A stretch of DNA of 64,000 nt from Candidatus Thiodubiliella endoseptemdiera (GCA_013416635.1 JACCHT010000001.1:496001-560000), one strand, 5' to 3'. Numbered from the stretch's first letter, positions 18,958-29,589 are shown. The notes: a model not told the origin generated them from the letters alone. Program-made: numbers and translations.

Positions 18958-21900
18958 ATGAAATTTTTAAAAAAAGCCTACAACAGAGAAGATTATTTAA
19001 ATTTCTTAAAGGATAAATTTAATTTTTCTCAACTTATTCAGACCAAATCCATTGGCAATGACGATGTTGAAAGTTTTGAGCAATTAGGATTCATAACAAC
19101 CATTGATGACAATAAACTACCTGTTTTTGAAATTGACATCAAACCCAATACCAAACTTGAGCGAAATCGTGTTGGTTTGCGACATTTGGTTGCTCAACAA
19201 GTGGGCAGTAATGAGGGTGCTTTGGCTGTTTTTGTGGATGATAACAACAGTCAATGGCGGTTTAGCTTTATTGCCATAGAATATAGTTTGACTGAACGCG
19301 GCGTTGAAAAAGAACAAACTGCCAGCAAACGCTTTACTTATCTTTTTGGTGAGGGGGCAAAAACCAGAACTGCAGAAAATCGTTTTTCAAAGCTTGGCAA
19401 ACAATCCACTTTAAAAGATTTAAAAGTCGCCTTTGCAGTTGAAGCATTGAATAAAGAATTTTACGACAAACTTTATAATTGGTATTTAAATGCCCAACAA
19501 CAAGTTAAATTCCCCAACGATGAAAAACGCTGAAAATCACACTCAAACCAACTTAATTCGTTTTTTAACACGAATATTATTTGTTTGGTTTTTAAAAGAG
19601 AAAAAACTTATTAATCTAGATTTGTTTGATTTAGATAAATTACAAAACCTAATTTGACTATGAAAAAAATAGCAGTTTTTATAAAGCGATTTTACAAAAT
19701 CTATTTTTTGCAACACTTAATCGCCAAATAACAGACCGAAGTTTTCGCACCACCACCAATGGAAAAGCCAATAAACCAATTATCTTGCAACTAATATTTA
19801 TCGCTATCAAGATTTCTTTAAAGACAATGATGAACAGCAAATTATGGCGTTATTTAGCCAAACGCCATTTCTAAACGGTGGATTATTTGAGTGCTTAGAC
19901 CGTGAAGCCACAGACGAGGAAAAGCAACAATACGAACAAAATAAAAACAGTCGAAAAGTTGGCAGTGCTATTCGTGTTGATGGTTTTTCTGATAGAACTG
20001 ATAATGAATTAAAATTTGATAATCAACTACTATTTAACGATGACGAGCAAGACTTAGGGCTGATTAGTTTGTTCGAGCAATACCAATTTACCGTTGAGGA
20101 AAGCACGCCAGCAGATGTAGAAGTTGCCCTTGACCCTGAATTATTAGGTAAAGTATTCGAAAATTTACTGGCTACTTATAACCCCGAAACAGGCAACAAG
20201 CCCGCAAGCCACAGGTAGTTTTTATACACCAAGGGAAATTGTCTCCTACATGGTGGACGAAAGCCTGAAACAGCATTTTAAAACGCATACCAACTTAAAA
20301 AATAAAATAGATGATTTATTTATTGAGGGTGATAATGACCTAAACAAAGAGCAAATAAAAGAAGTTATCACAGCGATTGATAGTATTAAAATTTTAGACC
20401 CAGCAGTTGGTAGTGGTGCTTATCCTATGGGGGTTTTGCAAAGATTGGTTTTTATTTTAGAAAAAATAGACCCTGAAAACACAGAATTTAAAAAACAGCA
20501 ACTAGATAAAACCGAAGCGAGTAAAAAGCATCTATTGAAGCCATTGAACAAATTTTTTCAATCAAAACCAACACAATACTTACGGCAAAAAACTAATGCT
20601 AATTGAAAACTGTATTTATGGCGTGGATATTCAACCGATTGCCATTCAAATCTGCAAACTACGCTTTTTTATCAGCCTTACGATTGAACAAAAACCAAAT
20701 AGCAATAAAGACAATAATTATGGCATTAAAGCCCTACCAATTTAGAAACCAAGTTTATTGTTGCCAATACTTTGTTGCCCTTAGGTGAAAAACCACAACA
20801 GGCAGGCTTGTTTGACACCGATATTGACAATTTAAAACTTAACCTAGCTGAGGTTAGGCATCAATATTTTAGTGCTAAAACCCTGAAAACTAAACGAAAA
20901 TATAGAGAACAAGACCGACAATTACGCCAACAAATGCTAGAAACTTTGAAACAATCAGGTATTAGCCCAGCAGGAGAAACGAGCATGAAAAAAGTGGTTG
21001 ATTGGGATTTATACAATCAAAATTCACAATCTGATTGGTTTGATCCCCGAATGGATGTTTGGGGTTAAAGAGCTTTGATATTGTGATTGGTAATCCGCCT
21101 TATGTTACTAAATGGGTATAGAAAATAAGAAAGAGAGAATATCAAAGTAAATTATTTAATACCAAAGAAATGGGTTATATTATTCTTATTTTTGAAAAGG
21201 ATTTGTTACTAATTAGACAAAGGAACTGACTTTTATCATCCACATTCAAAATGGCTTGACTTTGGCATAATAAAGAAAATTTATAGATGATAAATTATTT
21301 TTTGGCACAATTGTTCGAATACTGCCAATTTAACAGTATTTTAACATAAAAACATGGTAATTATTTTGTAGTATAAATATGAAAGACAAGTATATAAAGT
21401 ACTTATCAAATAGAGTAAAATTAAATGCAAATTAATACTTTTTGGATTTGTATATCCTAATCACAATTGATATTTTTAAAAAAATGAATTCATAAATGAG
21501 CAATTTATGGAAAAATTTAGGCTATTAGAATACAAATTAAGGTTTTATAAGAATAATGGAATAGGTATGTTGGGGTAAAATGTTAAACAATATATTGAAA
21601 ATGGAACTATAAGAAGTATGTTCAATGACTAAAGATGACTTATTTGCAAATTAAACCATGTAAGAAATTTATTAGAACAGTTTCGGCAACCTATCCAAAA
21701 ATTATCAGCAAAAAGATTATAAAAAGGACTCACTATTAGATTGATGTAGTTATTAGGATGAAAAATGAATTTTGCTAAATTACCTTATTTGCATGATAAA
21801 CATTGGCAGTAAAATTTATTTTTGAATAGTAAATTGGTTATTTATATAAATAGATAAAAATCTATCAAGTTTACAATAAGGCATTATTTTACGAAAAAAA

Positions 21901-22084
21901 ATATCCTATTCCACAAATATCAAAACTTAGACAACAGCCTTTTATAAACTTAGTCGAACAAATAATCCAAGCCAAACAAGACGGCAAAGACACCACCACC
22001 CTAGAAACCAAAATTGACGAAATGGTCTATCAACTCTACGATTTAACCGCTGATGAGATTGATATTATTGAGACTTCAAAATGA
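18958..22084 (+). pseudogene. Eco57I-like type IIG methylase, heavily degraded
   Basis: Fragments in all frames assemble into a ~1040-residue N6-adenine methylase of the Eco57I/type IIG group: the N-terminal part (18958-19533), LFSQTPFLNGGLFECLD, the entry motif TGSFYTPREIVSYMV (~20213), motif I DPAVGSGAYPMG (~20399), IYGVDIQPIAIQICKLRFF, and motif IV NPPY (~21091). Breaks occur at ~19530, ~19655, ~19795, ~20212, ~20530, ~20600 and ~21062. From ~21110 to ~21900 almost no readable protein remains. A recognisable C-terminus (KISKLRQQPFINLVEQIIQ ... TADEIDIIETSK) then ends at TGA 22084. The gene is dead. Its stop overlaps the next ATG (ATGA). Confidence 0.85.
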
Positions 22085-22245
22085 GTAAAAAAGAAACTAA
22101 GAATACCGTTAAACTTTTTAAGTATCCTTGATTTTTTAAGCACGCTAAAACGAACAATTATCGGCACTTTTTGAAAATAGTATTAAAGGGTAATTCGAAT
22201 AAATTTAATGAAATCAGTTTGAAGGACAGAGTTACAAATGAATAA
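22081..22245 (+). pseudogene. Small ORF (54 codons) with one in-frame TGA between methylase and HipA-like gene
   Basis: The ATG at 22081 overlaps the methylase stop as ATGA. The frame (MSKKETKNTVKLFKYP) meets a TGA at codon 17 and then stays open for 37 codons to a TAA at 22243-22245, whose preceding bases overlap the HipA-like start at 22238. Both ends therefore show operon-style overlaps, which suggests a former small gene. The position just before a HipA-like kinase is where an antitoxin is often found, but I see no helix-turn-helix signature. Confidence 0.35.
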
Positions 22246-23107
22246 AATAGTTTCTAAAGATAATCAAGGCATTGAGCATCAGGGCACTAAAGAAAAGTTT
22301 TGGTTTGGTGAAAAACAGGATAAATTATTCAAGATAGGCAAGCATGAAGGAGAAAATTGGGCGGAAATAGTAGCCTTTCACTTGGCAACTTTATTAGATA
22401 TTCCTTGTGCTGAATATATGCCAGGCTCCTTACGAAAAGATTCCCAGATAAAATACGGCGTTATTAGTCAAAGTTTCATCAATAAAGAAGATGGGGAGAG
22501 ACTGATAAACGCCAATGAATTATTGGTAAAATTGATTAAAGACTACGATCCAGATAAAACATACAAGCAAAGAAATTACACATTTTCTCAGTCAATAGCA
22601 TTAATCAAATTATTAACGCCTAGTTTAAAGGAAAATCCAATTAAACAATTTATTGGATACCTTATTTTTGATGTTTGGATTGGAAATCAAGATAGACATT
22701 CTGAAAACTGGGGGTTTGTAGCAACTAATACTAAACCCTATTTGGCACCTAGTTTTGATCATGCATCAAGCATGGGTTGCAGAGTTGGAAGCACTGAAAA
22801 GCAAGAACGCTTAAATACAAGAGATACTGGTTATAGTGTTGAGGCGTTTTCAAGTAAAGCAAAAACAGCGATGTATAATAACGGTAAAATACTAAAAACT
22901 TACGAATTATCAGAACTTTGTTACAAACATTACCCTGAAGAATATCATTTTTGGGTTGAAAAAATTAACCAAGTGTCAGAGCAAGATATGGTTAAATGCT
23001 TTGATGAGCTGCCAGAAAACTGGATGAGCAATATAGATAAAAAATTTACAATAAAACTTTTACAAGCAAATCAAAAACAACTCAATAAATTATGTGCCAA
23101 GAATTAA
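22238..23107 (+). CDS. HipA-like kinase (C-terminal HipA fold), intact
   Basis: 289 residues. Recognisable kinase features are KLFKIG (probable nucleotide-contacting lysine region), the catalytic-loop motif DVWIGNQDRHSENWG (~145-160), equivalent to the HipA NxDRHxxN, and the metal-binding PSFDHASSMG (~170). The HipA N-terminal subdomain of E. coli HipA (440 aa) is missing, so this is the short single-domain type. HipA enzymes phosphorylate translation or DNA factors and usually pair with the HTH antitoxin HipB; no HipB is seen. A purine-rich AAGGAC precedes the ATG. Its end overlaps the next gene by 16 bases. Unlike its upstream neighbours it is unbroken. Confidence 0.8.
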   Translation: MNKIVSKDNQGIEHQGTKEKFWFGEKQDKLFKIGKHEGENWAEIVAFHLATLLDIPCAEYMPGSLRKDSQIKYGVISQSFINKEDGERLINANELLVKLIKDYDPDKTYKQRNYTFSQSIALIKLLTPSLKENPIKQFIGYLIFDVWIGNQDRHSENWGFVATNTKPYLAPSFDHASSMGCRVGSTEKQERLNTRDTGYSVEAFSSKAKTAMYNNGKILKTYELSELCYKHYPEEYHFWVEKINQVSEQDMVKCFDELPENWMSNIDKKFTIKLLQANQKQLNKLCAKN

Positions 23108-23843
23108 TTTTATCGTGGGAAGATGTTAAAACTAAACAATGGTTTCCCATTGGTCGACTCTTAAAAGAGCAAGATGTTTACTCTTTCTCTTATGTTAATG
23201 GTGTAAATCAAGCAAAAGAAAAAGGCTTTACCTCTTTAGCCTCTATGCCAGATTTTAATCAAAAATACTATTATGATGATATTTTTCCATTATTTAAAAA
23301 TAGAATTTTAAATAAATCTAGACCTGATAGAGAAGAATTTTTAAGTTGGTTAAACATCAACCCTGACAATTCAGGCTTTAAAGAGTTAGCCAAAACTGGA
23401 GGGCTTAAAGCGACAGATAATTTATTTCTATTTCCTATGCCTGTTAAAAAAACAACCAATACATCTTAGAGTTTTTTTCCCAAGGTGTTAGTCATTTGAC
23501 TAAAAGTAGTCAAACAAGAATTGAAAGCTTAGAAAAAGGTGAAAAATTGTTTTTTTGCACTGATTTGGAGAATGCACAAGATAAAAATGCACATATTCTT
23601 AGAACTAATGACCCTGTAGGAATTGTAGGGTATTGCCCTAAATATTTTGTTAAAGATTTTAAAAAGTTATTTGATTTATCAAAAGAATCTTTTAGCATTA
23701 AAGTGAAACAAGTCAATAAGAGTGCACCAGAACAACTCAGGTTATTATGTGAAATTACTTGCAATTGGCACAAAGATTTTTCTCCATTCAGCGAAGATAA
23801 ATTTGCGTTAATTAATATTGATGAGAGGCGGGCTAATGATTGA
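23092..23843 (+). pseudogene. HIRAN-domain-type protein, one frameshift
   Basis: About 250 codons. The N-terminal part (LILSWEDVKTKQWFPIGRL) starts inside the end of the HipA-like gene. Near 23475 one base is missing; the reading then continues as YILEFFSQGVSHLTKSSQTR, with LEKGEKLFFCTDLEN and VGIVGYCPKYFVKDF, the pattern of HIRAN-type domains (small beta domains associated with DNA repair helicases and nucleases). I recall HIRAN-like proteins next to HipA-like kinases, so the pair may be one functional unit; that is memory, not checked. The last codons overlap the ATPase start by 8 bases. Confidence 0.65.
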
Positions 23844-24810
23844 AAATATAAACATAGAGCATTATAAGTGCTTTGAAGAATTTAAGATTGAAGGATTGGA
23901 CAGGATCAATATTATTAGTGGTAAAAATAATGTTGGTAAAACGGCATTATTAGAGGCATTTCTTTTGACGCAAGATATGCTGAGCAACTATTGCTAAAAA
24001 TAGAAACATTGATAACAGCCAATATGCGAATTACCTAAGAAATTTTAAATATTCTATATTCACTGATGGAGAATACTTTGCTTTTAATGTAAAGAATAAA
24101 AAAGACTTAAACAAGGTGGAGTTGGAGGAAGTAGCAAAATTAAACAATGATTATAATGAGTTTATTTGTGAATATTATGTTACAGCAAGGGAGAAAAAAT
24201 AGAGGTTAGACCATTAGAAAAGGAAAGAATGTACGATGCAGATGATGTAGGTGATGTAAGTTCGTACATTAATTCATCAAAACCAAATAACAAAAAGTTG
24301 GTTGAACTTTATTCACAAATTCAAACAAAAGGTATTCAGCATAAATTTTTGGAGTATTTACAAAAATTAGACGATAATATAAAATGGATTGAGCCTCAAG
24401 CATTAAATAATGAAATGGTGTTAAGGGTCAATCTTAATAATCCAAAAATATCGCTAACCACTTCTGAACTAGGTGAGGGAGTAAATAGATATATCGAGAT
24501 ATTGGCTACAATGTTATCTGATAATGAATATGTTTTTATTGATGAAATTGAAAATGGCTTGCACTATTCAAAACTTGTGGATATTGCTAAAGTGATTATT
24601 GAAATAGCAGAATCAAAAAATATTCAGGTGTTTATAACAACTCACGATAAAGATGTTATTGAGGCGTTTGCTTTTGCTTGTGAAGATCTTGAATTTAAAG
24701 ATTTATGTTCAATAGAGTTATACAAAGACGAGGATAACAACTTAAATGCAGTAAGTAGAACTGCTGAGCAGTTTGTGGCAACTGTTAATGCAGGTATGGA
24801 GGTCAGATGA
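23836..24810 (+). pseudogene. AAA ATPase (OLD/RecF-like), at least two frameshifts
   Basis: About 325 codons. The ATG at 23836 overlaps the HIRAN stop, with GAGAGGCGGG upstream. The first frame gives MIENINIEHYKCFEEFKIEG and Walker A IISGKNNVGKTALLEAFLL, then stops at 23997. A second frame (KNRNIDNSQYANYLRNFKYS ...) runs to 24202, and the third (24229 onward) has the signature LTTSELGEGVNRYIEILA, Walker B EYVFIDEIENGLHYS and the H-loop FITTHDKDVIEAF. All key ATPase motifs survive; only the frame is broken. Its last four bases overlap the TOPRIM gene, so they form a classic two-gene ATPase-TOPRIM (split OLD) pair. Confidence 0.75.
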
Positions 24811-25451
24811 GAAAGTATTTATTGGTAGAGGGCATTACGGATGTGTCTTTGGTTAAATACATTTGTCAAAAAAGATTGCGTATTAAATTTCCTAATTCTG
24901 TAAAAAAATCGCCAATAGCAAAGGTAAATCTTGTTGATATACACCAATGTGAAGATTTTTATATCATCGATATAAAAGGTCAAGATAATTTATTACACGC
25001 ATTAAAAACAATAATCGCCCCATTTTTAAGGGGAACAGAAAGGATTGGTATTATTCAAGATGCAGATAATGATTTTAATGCTTCCAAGGTGTCAATAGAA
25101 AAAGCGATTACAGATTCAGAAATACCTAGGGAGAAAATCCAATGTTTTTTAACCCCAAATAATAAAGACATAGGCGATTTAGAAACTTTATTGTTATCTA
25201 CCATAGCGAAGGGTAATAAAATTATGAGTTGCTTTGATGATTATAAAACTTGCTTACAAGAACAACAAACTATACATACAAAGGCTTTAAATAAAGGGCA
25301 GGTTTACGCTTATACAATGTATTCCCAGCAAGGGGAAAATTTGTATAAACCACAAGACTCCTTTATACATAAGGATATTGACACAAAACTTTGGGATTTG
25401 GATAATAAAAAATTTAAACCACTTATTGATTTTATATTAAGCACTTTTTAA
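24807..25451 (+). CDS. TOPRIM-type (DUF3226-like) nuclease-domain protein, intact
   Basis: 214 residues starting ATGAGAAAG, overlapping the ATPase stop (ATGA). The N-terminus KYLLVEGITDVSLVKYICQK is the TOPRIM glutamate motif, and GIIQDADNDF is the DxD motif; DIGDLETLLL is typical of DUF3226-like proteins. Together with the ATPase it resembles a split overcoming-lysogenization-defect (OLD) nuclease, comparable in logic to GajA-type or PARIS-type defence pairs, though I cannot assign it to either. It is the last gene of the island; gltA follows 47 bases later. Confidence 0.78.
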   Translation: MRKYLLVEGITDVSLVKYICQKRLRIKFPNSVKKSPIAKVNLVDIHQCEDFYIIDIKGQDNLLHALKTIIAPFLRGTERIGIIQDADNDFNASKVSIEKAITDSEIPREKIQCFLTPNNKDIGDLETLLLSTIAKGNKIMSCFDDYKTCLQEQQTIHTKALNKGQVYAYTMYSQQGENLYKPQDSFIHKDIDTKLWDLDNKKFKPLIDFILSTF

Positions 25452-25498
25452 GAGTTAAAAACGCATAAAATTTACCACTTTAACAATATTTTTAAATT

Positions 25499-26635
25499 AT
25501 GATTGAATATATCCCAGGTCTAGCAGGCGTTCCAGCGACAGAATCTTCTATTTCTTCGATTGATGGCAAGAATGGCATCTTGGCATATCGTGGTTATTCA
25601 ATTGAAGATTTGGTTAAACACGCATCGTTTGAAGAAGTAGCAATGTTGCTTCGAGATGGTGAATTACCGAGTATTAGCGCCTTAGAGGATTTTAACAAAG
25701 TATTGCACCAGCGTTACGAAGTCAAACGCGATATTCGCCATATGATGTGGGCGCTACCAGCGAATGGACACCCGATGGATGTGTTACAAACGGCAATTGC
25801 GTCGATGGCAACTTTTTATCCTGATGCGGGTGCACAAGATCCGAATTCGGCCTATACACAAAGTGCATTGACCAAAATTATTGCCAATATGAGCACTTTA
25901 GTAGCAATGTGGGCGCGTATTTCTACAGGTTATGATCCGATTCAGCCGAACAATAAAATGTCGTACGCAAAGAACTTTTTATATATGTCATTTGGCGAAG
26001 AGCCAGATGATGACATCGTTAAATTGTTTGATGCTTGCTTGATTTTGCACGCTGAGCACACGATTAATGCCAGTACTTTTTCGGCAATGGTAACGGCTTC
26101 CACACTTGCCAATCCATTTGCATCAGTATCGGCAGCGGTGGGTACTTTGGCAGGTTCGTTGCACGGGGGTGCGAATGAAGATGTGTTGAATATGTTGGAT
26201 GAGATTGGTGAAGTGACTAATGTGCGTCCTTATATTGAAAATCGTTTAAAAAATAAGCAGGTCATTTGGGGTATGGGGCATCGTGAATATAGCGTGAAGG
26301 ACCCGCGTGCAACTATTTTGCAAAGTATGATTGAGGACTATGTTAAAAAGACTAATATGACACTCACCAAGCGTTTTGAAGTGGCAATGGAAGTGGAAAG
26401 GGTTTGTGAAGAACTGCTGGGTACAAAAGGTGTTTATCCAAATGTAGATTTTTATTCAGGCATTTTGTATACCGAGATTTTTAAAATTCCAAGAAAACAT
26501 TTCACTCCAATTTTTGCGATGGCTCGCTCGAGTGGTTGGGTGGCACATTGGCATGAGCAAGTGGCACATAACCGAATTTTCAGACCGACACAGATTTACA
26601 CAGGTGCAGATTTTAGACCCTACCCGCAAAAATAA
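25499..26635 (+). CDS. gltA: Citrate synthase (short type)
   Basis: 378 residues, condensing acetyl-CoA and oxaloacetate. The catalytic histidines and aspartate region are present: [35 protein letters not shown]. It is shorter than E. coli GltA (427) and of the type found in Gram-positives and archaea, also in prpC-like enzymes; 2-methylcitrate synthase is an alternative but no prp genes are near. In SUP05-type organisms citrate synthase is thought to feed a mainly biosynthetic, incomplete TCA cycle; that is background knowledge. Its TAA overlaps the ubiE ATG. Confidence 0.93.
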   Translation: MIEYIPGLAGVPATESSISSIDGKNGILAYRGYSIEDLVKHASFEEVAMLLRDGELPSISALEDFNKVLHQRYEVKRDIRHMMWALPANGHPMDVLQTAIASMATFYPDAGAQDPNSAYTQSALTKIIANMSTLVAMWARISTGYDPIQPNNKMSYAKNFLYMSFGEEPDDDIVKLFDACLILHAEHTINASTFSAMVTASTLANPFASVSAAVGTLAGSLHGGANEDVLNMLDEIGEVTNVRPYIENRLKNKQVIWGMGHREYSVKDPRATILQSMIEDYVKKTNMTLTKRFEVAMEVERVCEELLGTKGVYPNVDFYSGILYTEIFKIPRKHFTPIFAMARSSGWVAHWHEQVAHNRIFRPTQIYTGADFRPYPQK

Positions 26636-27378
26636 TGATGCATAAAACAACACATTTTGGTTTTACAGATGTTGCCACCGAAGACAAACAAGGTATGGTT
26701 CGTGGTGTTTTTGACTCGGTTGCTAATAAGTATGATTTGATGAATGATGTGCTGTCATTTGGTGCACATCGACTTTGGAAACATTACACCATTGCCACTT
26801 CAAATGTCAAAGCGGGTGACAAAGTCTTAGATATTGCTGGCGGTACGGGAGATTTAGCGCGTGCCTTTGCGATGAAAGTGGGCGATACAGGGCGAGTGGT
26901 GCTTTCTGATATTAACGCTGCTATGCTGAGTGAAGGGCGTAAAAATTTAATTAATAAGGGTGTTTCGGGTGTGGATTTTGTGCAATTGAGTGGTGAGCAA
27001 ATTCCGTTTGCCAATGACACTTTTGATTGCGTTTCAATTGCATTTGGTTTGCGTAATGTTACTGATAAAGACCAGTGTATCCGTGAGATGTATCGTGTTT
27101 TGAAGCCGGGAGGTTGTTTGTTAATTTTGGAATTTTCTAAAACTGATATTGCCTTATTGGAAAAGTTTTACCATTTTTATTCGTTTAGCGTAATGCCACA
27201 ATTGGGCAAAATTATTGCCGACGATGAAGCTTCTTATCAATATCTGGCAGAGTCCATCCGCAAGCACCCCGACCAAGAAACATTGAAAAAAATGGTACTG
27301 GATGCAGGTTTTGGTTTGTGTGAATATCATAACTTGTCGGGTGGCATCGTTGCCTTGCACAAAGGCATTAAAACTTAA
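26635..27378 (+). CDS. ubiE: Ubiquinone/menaquinone C-methyltransferase UbiE
   Basis: 247-residue class I SAM methyltransferase of quinone synthesis. [20 protein letters not shown], the SAM-binding [12 protein letters not shown] and the UbiE signature FGLRNVTDK are clear. The first of two consecutive ATG codons overlaps the gltA stop. ubiJ and ubiB follow with overlapping or adjacent starts, the same order as E. coli ubiE-ubiJ-ubiB, so these three form one unit. Confidence 0.96.
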   Translation: MMHKTTHFGFTDVATEDKQGMVRGVFDSVANKYDLMNDVLSFGAHRLWKHYTIATSNVKAGDKVLDIAGGTGDLARAFAMKVGDTGRVVLSDINAAMLSEGRKNLINKGVSGVDFVQLSGEQIPFANDTFDCVSIAFGLRNVTDKDQCIREMYRVLKPGGCLLILEFSKTDIALLEKFYHFYSFSVMPQLGKIIADDEASYQYLAESIRKHPDQETLKKMVLDAGFGLCEYHNLSGGIVALHKGIKT

Positions 27379-27854
27379 TGCAAGCTATTATTTTAGAGCG
27401 TGCGTTGAATTTTTTATTGGCAACGCACCCAATCGACATTCAGCCATTAGAGGGTAAAAAAGTGCATTTTTCTTTGCAAGATTTTCCCTTGGAAATGAAT
27501 TTTATTTGCACCAATAATCGCATTTTTGTGACTACCGATGCGGCTATAAATACCGATGTTAACATTACATTGCAGTCCAGCGTGTTTTTAGCCTTGTTTC
27601 AGGGTGAGGACTTGACCGAATTGCTCAGACAAGACAAAATCGTTATCCATGGTGATGTGAAAACGGCACAGTTATTGGTGGATTTGTTGCAACAGGTGAA
27701 TATTGATTTAGAAGAATTGCTGTCTAAATACACGGGCGATGTGGTGGCACATCAAGTGGGTAAATTGGCAAAAAAAATCAAATCATCAGACAATCCAATA
27801 GGGTCTATTAAAGACGGAATTACCAATTTTCTGATTGCCCCATCGAGACATTGA
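27378..27854 (+). CDS. ubiJ: Ubiquinone biosynthesis accessory factor UbiJ (SCP2 lipid-binding domain)
   Basis: 158 residues with an SCP2-like fold ([20 protein letters not shown] and the [21 protein letters not shown] segment). UbiJ binds quinone intermediates and scaffolds the Ubi complex. Identification rests mainly on these segments and on the position between ubiE and ubiB. Starts at the last base of ubiE (TAATG). Slightly shorter than E. coli UbiJ (~200). Confidence 0.88.
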   Translation: MQAIILERALNFLLATHPIDIQPLEGKKVHFSLQDFPLEMNFICTNNRIFVTTDAAINTDVNITLQSSVFLALFQGEDLTELLRQDKIVIHGDVKTAQLLVDLLQQVNIDLEELLSKYTGDVVAHQVGKLAKKIKSSDNPIGSIKDGITNFLIAPSRH

Positions 27855-27856
27855 TA

Positions 27857-29457
27857 ATGCGTAATTTTCTGAGAGCATTTGAAATTTTCCGTGTGTTAAC
27901 GCGTTATAAAATTGATGCGTTGATGCTATCAATGCCTTTTTTAAAACGCTTTAAACCCTTGTTGTATTTAACCCCGTGGCATTATATGCCAAGAAAAAAA
28001 CGCAGTAGAGGCGAACGCATTCGTTTGGCACTTGAAGAATTGGGTCCGATTTTTATTAAATTTGGGCAAACCCTGTCCACCCGTCGTGATTTATTGCCAG
28101 AGGATATTGGTAACGAACTCGCTAAATTACAAGATGCTTGTCCTGCGTTTGATAGTGAGCAAGCGAAGGCTATGATTGAGCAATCGCTCGGTGGGCGTAT
28201 TGATGAATTGTTTAAAATATTTGATACAAAACCCTTGGCGAGTGCGTCGATTGCACAGGTGCATACTGCCGTTACTCACGATGGCGATGAAGTGGTGGTT
28301 AAGGTGGTGCGACCGGGTATTGAGGCGATTATTAAACGCGATATTGCATTAATGTATATTGTGGCAAAATTTGTGAGTCGTTATGCAATCAGTGAAAAAA
28401 TTCGTCCAGTAGAGATTGTGACAGAATTGAAAGTATTATTTTGCTTGAGTTGGATATGCTGATTGAAGCCGATAATGCAAAAAAATTGCGTGCTAATTTT
28501 TCGGGTTCAGATTTACTTTATGTGCCCAAAGTGCATTGGGCGTTATGTACGCAAGAAGTACTGACCACCGAACGCATTTACGGCACGCCTGTGGGCGATA
28601 TTGAAAAACTTAAAGCCGATGGCGTTAATCTCAAAAAATTGGCAGAAGACGGTGTGATTATTTTCTTTACCCAAGCTTTTAAACACAATTTTTTCCACGC
28701 TGATATGCATCCGGGTAATATTTTTGTGGGTAAAAATGACAATTATATTGGGGTTGATTTTGGCATTATGGGTGTGCTGGACGAATCTGATAAGGATTTT
28801 TTGGTGGCGATGTTATTGGCATTTTTTAATCAAGATTATCGTGGTGTGGCACAGGCTTATGTAGATGCAGGTTGGACAGGTGAGATAGATGTGCAGGCTT
28901 TTGAACGAGCGATTGGGCGGATTTGTGCACCGATGTTTGAAAAATCTTTGGATGAAATTTCATTTGGGCAAGTGTTGATGGATTTGATGGCTGAGGCAAA
29001 AAACTTTGATATTACCGTGCAACCGCAATTATTATTATTAGACAAAACTTTGTTAAACATTGAAGGATTGGGCAGACAACTCTACCCAAAACTTGATTTA
29101 TGGGCAACCGCAAAACCCTTTTTAGAAGACTTAGTAAAAGAGAAATATAGCATGAAAAAAACCTTTGAAAAATTACAAGAAAAAGCACCCAAATTATTGA
29201 AAGAAATCCCTGAATTGCCAGGATTGTTATTTAATGCGTTGAAAAAAATAGAGAGAATGAAGGATATTAACGGGCTTTATGATAAGCAAACGAAAACGAT
29301 TGTTGGGCAATTAAAAGACAATGCCAATCGGCAAACTTCGGCTATTTTTGCGGGGGCTTTGGTGATTCTTGCGGGTGTTTTAGCGGTCAATACTTCGTGG
29401 GTTGGTAGTGGTATCTCTGCTGTGGTTGCCTTAGTGTTTTGGGTTAAAGCCAGATAG
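27857..29457 (+). CDS. ubiB: Ubiquinone biosynthesis kinase-like protein UbiB, one frameshift
   Basis: About 533 codons in two frames joined near 28430, where one T seems to be missing ([13 protein letters not shown] would restore the order). The ADCK/UbiB family hallmark KxGQ is in [17 protein letters not shown]; the A-rich nucleotide loop [24 protein letters not shown] and VDFGIMGVL of the atypical kinase core are intact, and the C-terminus ends in two hydrophobic segments. UbiB supports quinone synthesis as an ATPase at the inner membrane. The ATG at 27857 follows the ubiJ stop by two bases. A sequence error is as likely as a real mutation. Confidence 0.92.
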
Positions 29458-29492
29458 CGTTCTTTTGACCTATATTTTCGGGTAAAATTGCC

Positions 29493-29527
29493 CGCTTAAT
29501 GTGTTTGGTCGCAAAACACATTAAGCG
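29493..29527 (+). promoter_or_regulatory. Long stem-loop in the rplY leader
   Basis: Fourteen-base arms (GCTTAATGTGTTT core against AAACACATTAAGC) with a seven-base loop. No T-tract follows. It lies between ubiB and rplY, with a second hairpin at 29547. It could be an mRNA leader element or part of the ubiB 3' end. Confidence 0.5.
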
Positions 29528-29546
29528 CAATTATATGCAACTACAC

Positions 29547-29577
29547 ACACCCATCAATAGGGTGTTTTTTATTTTTT
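29547..29577 (+). promoter_or_regulatory. Terminator-like hairpin just before rplY (attenuator candidate)
   Basis: Arms ACACCC and GGGTGT with a seven-base loop, followed by TTTTTATTTTTT and then the GGAG ribosome site of rplY. It looks like an intrinsic terminator inside the leader of a ribosomal-protein gene, so premature termination or binding by the product is possible. It may simply end upstream transcription. Confidence 0.5.
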
Positions 29578-29589
29578 GGAGAAAACAAA

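Noticed and set aside
18958-22084. BREX PglX as the identity of the methylase
   Set aside because: No pglZ, brxC or brxL homologs nearby, and the C-terminal end looks like type IIG enzymes of the Eco57I group.
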